Shown here piece by piece: positions 63,410 to 64,000 of a stretch of DNA of 64,000 nt. Under the pieces are notes generated by a model. The model was not told the DNA's origin. It searched no databases and saw nothing but the letters and a program-made list of their open reading frames with translations. The DNA comes from CAUZWH01 sp965247665 (GTDB taxonomy: Bacteria > Pseudomonadota > Alphaproteobacteria > SHVV01), in contig CBDFHH010000002.1 of NCBI GenBank assembly GCA_965247665.1, forward strand, positions 310,001 to 374,000, given 5' to 3'. Numbering within the stretch: position 1 is the first letter of the stretch; each line of letters opens with the position of its first letter. The position numbers and the translations under genes were made by a program.

Positions 63410-64000
63410 TCAGCCGCCCCGCGCGGCCGCGATCGCACGCGCCAGCACCCGCAGCACCAACCGTTGCCGATAGGCGGCGCTGGCGCGCATATCGTCGATC
63501 GGATCGCTCGCCGCCACCAGCGCCAGCGCCGCGGTCTTAATCTCGTCTTCGCCGATGGGCCGGCCGGTGAGCGATGCCTCCGCCTCCGCGACTCGCACCG
63601 GAATCGGCCCCGCGCTTCCCAGCGCCAGGCACACCGCGCGAAACCCGGCGCCGTCGCGCACCGCAACCAGCGCCAGTGACAGCGTCGCGAAGTCGCCGTC
63701 AACCCGGGCGATCTTTTCGTACACCGCAACCGCGCCGACGGGACCCCTCGGCAGCTCGATCGCAGTAACGATCTCGCCCTCTTCGAGTACCGTTTCGAGG
63801 TAGTCGACGAAGAACTCCTCGATGGGAATCGTCCGCGCCCCGTCCGCACCGGCAACGCTAACCAGCGCGTCGGCAGCGACCAGAGCGGCGGGATAGTCGG
63901 CCGCGGGATCAGCATGGGCGATCGAGCCACCGATCGTCCCGACATTGCGCACCGCCGGATGGGCCACCACCCGCGCCGCCTCGGCAACGATCCTCTGCGC
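63410..64000 (-). CDS. Molybdenum hydroxylase FAD subunit, cut by window edge
   Basis: The C-terminal 196 residues of a CoxM-type FAD subunit; the frame runs off the window at 64000. The FAD loop NVGTIGGSIAHADPAADYPAA near the visible start is followed by the C-terminal flavoprotein domain (GAVAVYEKIARVDGDFATLS). The first FAD motif (AGGQSL type) must lie beyond the edge. It is the first visible gene of the third molybdenum hydroxylase operon. Confidence 0.92.
   Translation of the reverse strand, partial: AQRIVAEAARVVAHPAVRNVGTIGGSIAHADPAADYPAALVAADALVSVAGADGARTIPIEEFFVDYLETVLEEGEIVTAIELPRGPVGAVAVYEKIARVDGDFATLSLALVAVRDGAGFRAVCLALGSAGPIPVRVAEAEASLTGRPIGEDEIKTAALALVAASDPIDDMRASAAYRQRLVLRVLARAIAAARGG

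Overview
The window is GC-rich, gene-dense bacterial chromosome. Short intergenic gaps, ATGA stop/start overlaps, a membrane-bound PuuD-type urate oxidase, FCD-family GntR and IclR regulators, and intergenic palindromes of the CCCCGGC-tttc-GCCGGGG type fit an alphaproteobacterium, probably an environmental heterotroph of Rhodospirillales-like affinity. The lineage is inference; no rRNA or complete tRNA is present to test it.

Layout. 1-2.5 kb: a secreted or periplasmic ankyrin-repeat protein with recent internal duplications, next to a tRNA 3'-end-like fragment. 2.7-6.5 kb: an O-carbamoyltransferase locus (carbamoyltransferase, DUF5989 micro-protein, SxtJ-like membrane protein, SGNH hydrolase whose frame is broken by one base). 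6.5-10 kb: two decayed gene remnants (an rsmB 3' end and a Rossmann-fold N-terminus) flanking an intact pair, a 2OG-Fe(II) oxygenase and a SagB-like double nitroreductase. 10-31 kb: a purine/urate catabolic and uptake region with a CodA-like amidohydrolase that lacks its metal ligands, a cupin, a cyclase-family hydrolase, a nucleoside-type ABC transporter (two permeases, double ATPase, and a BMP-family binding protein 12 kb away), PuuE allantoinase, a GntR regulator, PuuD urate oxidase, a nucleoside/guanine deaminase, two M20 deacylases, a fused double HIU hydrolase, an Asp/Glu racemase-family protein, XdhAB and a creatininase homologue.

31-40.7 kb: a five-gene run coding for HyuA, HyuB and a three-subunit molybdenum hydroxylase, preceded by an IclR regulator with a candidate operator; CoxG and RidA genes flank it. 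This looks like a pathway that hydroxylates and then opens a cyclic amide or N-heterocycle. 40.9-55.6 kb: a Rieske oxygenase and its PDR-type reductase, a ribose-type ABC importer, two related binding proteins, two amidohydrolases, tandem SDRs and three alpha/beta hydrolases, consistent with import and oxidation of a small organic compound. 56-64 kb: aldo/keto reductase, AtzA/TrzA-like amidohydrolase, SDR, FAH-family hydrolase and a third molybdenum hydroxylase cut by the window edge.

The window is dominated by scavenging of nitrogen-containing organics: three molybdenum hydroxylases, at least five metal-hydrolase families, two ABC import systems and four tandem gene or domain duplications. 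Several enzymes have lost canonical catalytic residues (CodA-like, one M20 deacylase, creatininase, racemase), which suggests divergence to new substrates. No CRISPR array, rRNA, insertion sequence or phage gene was seen.
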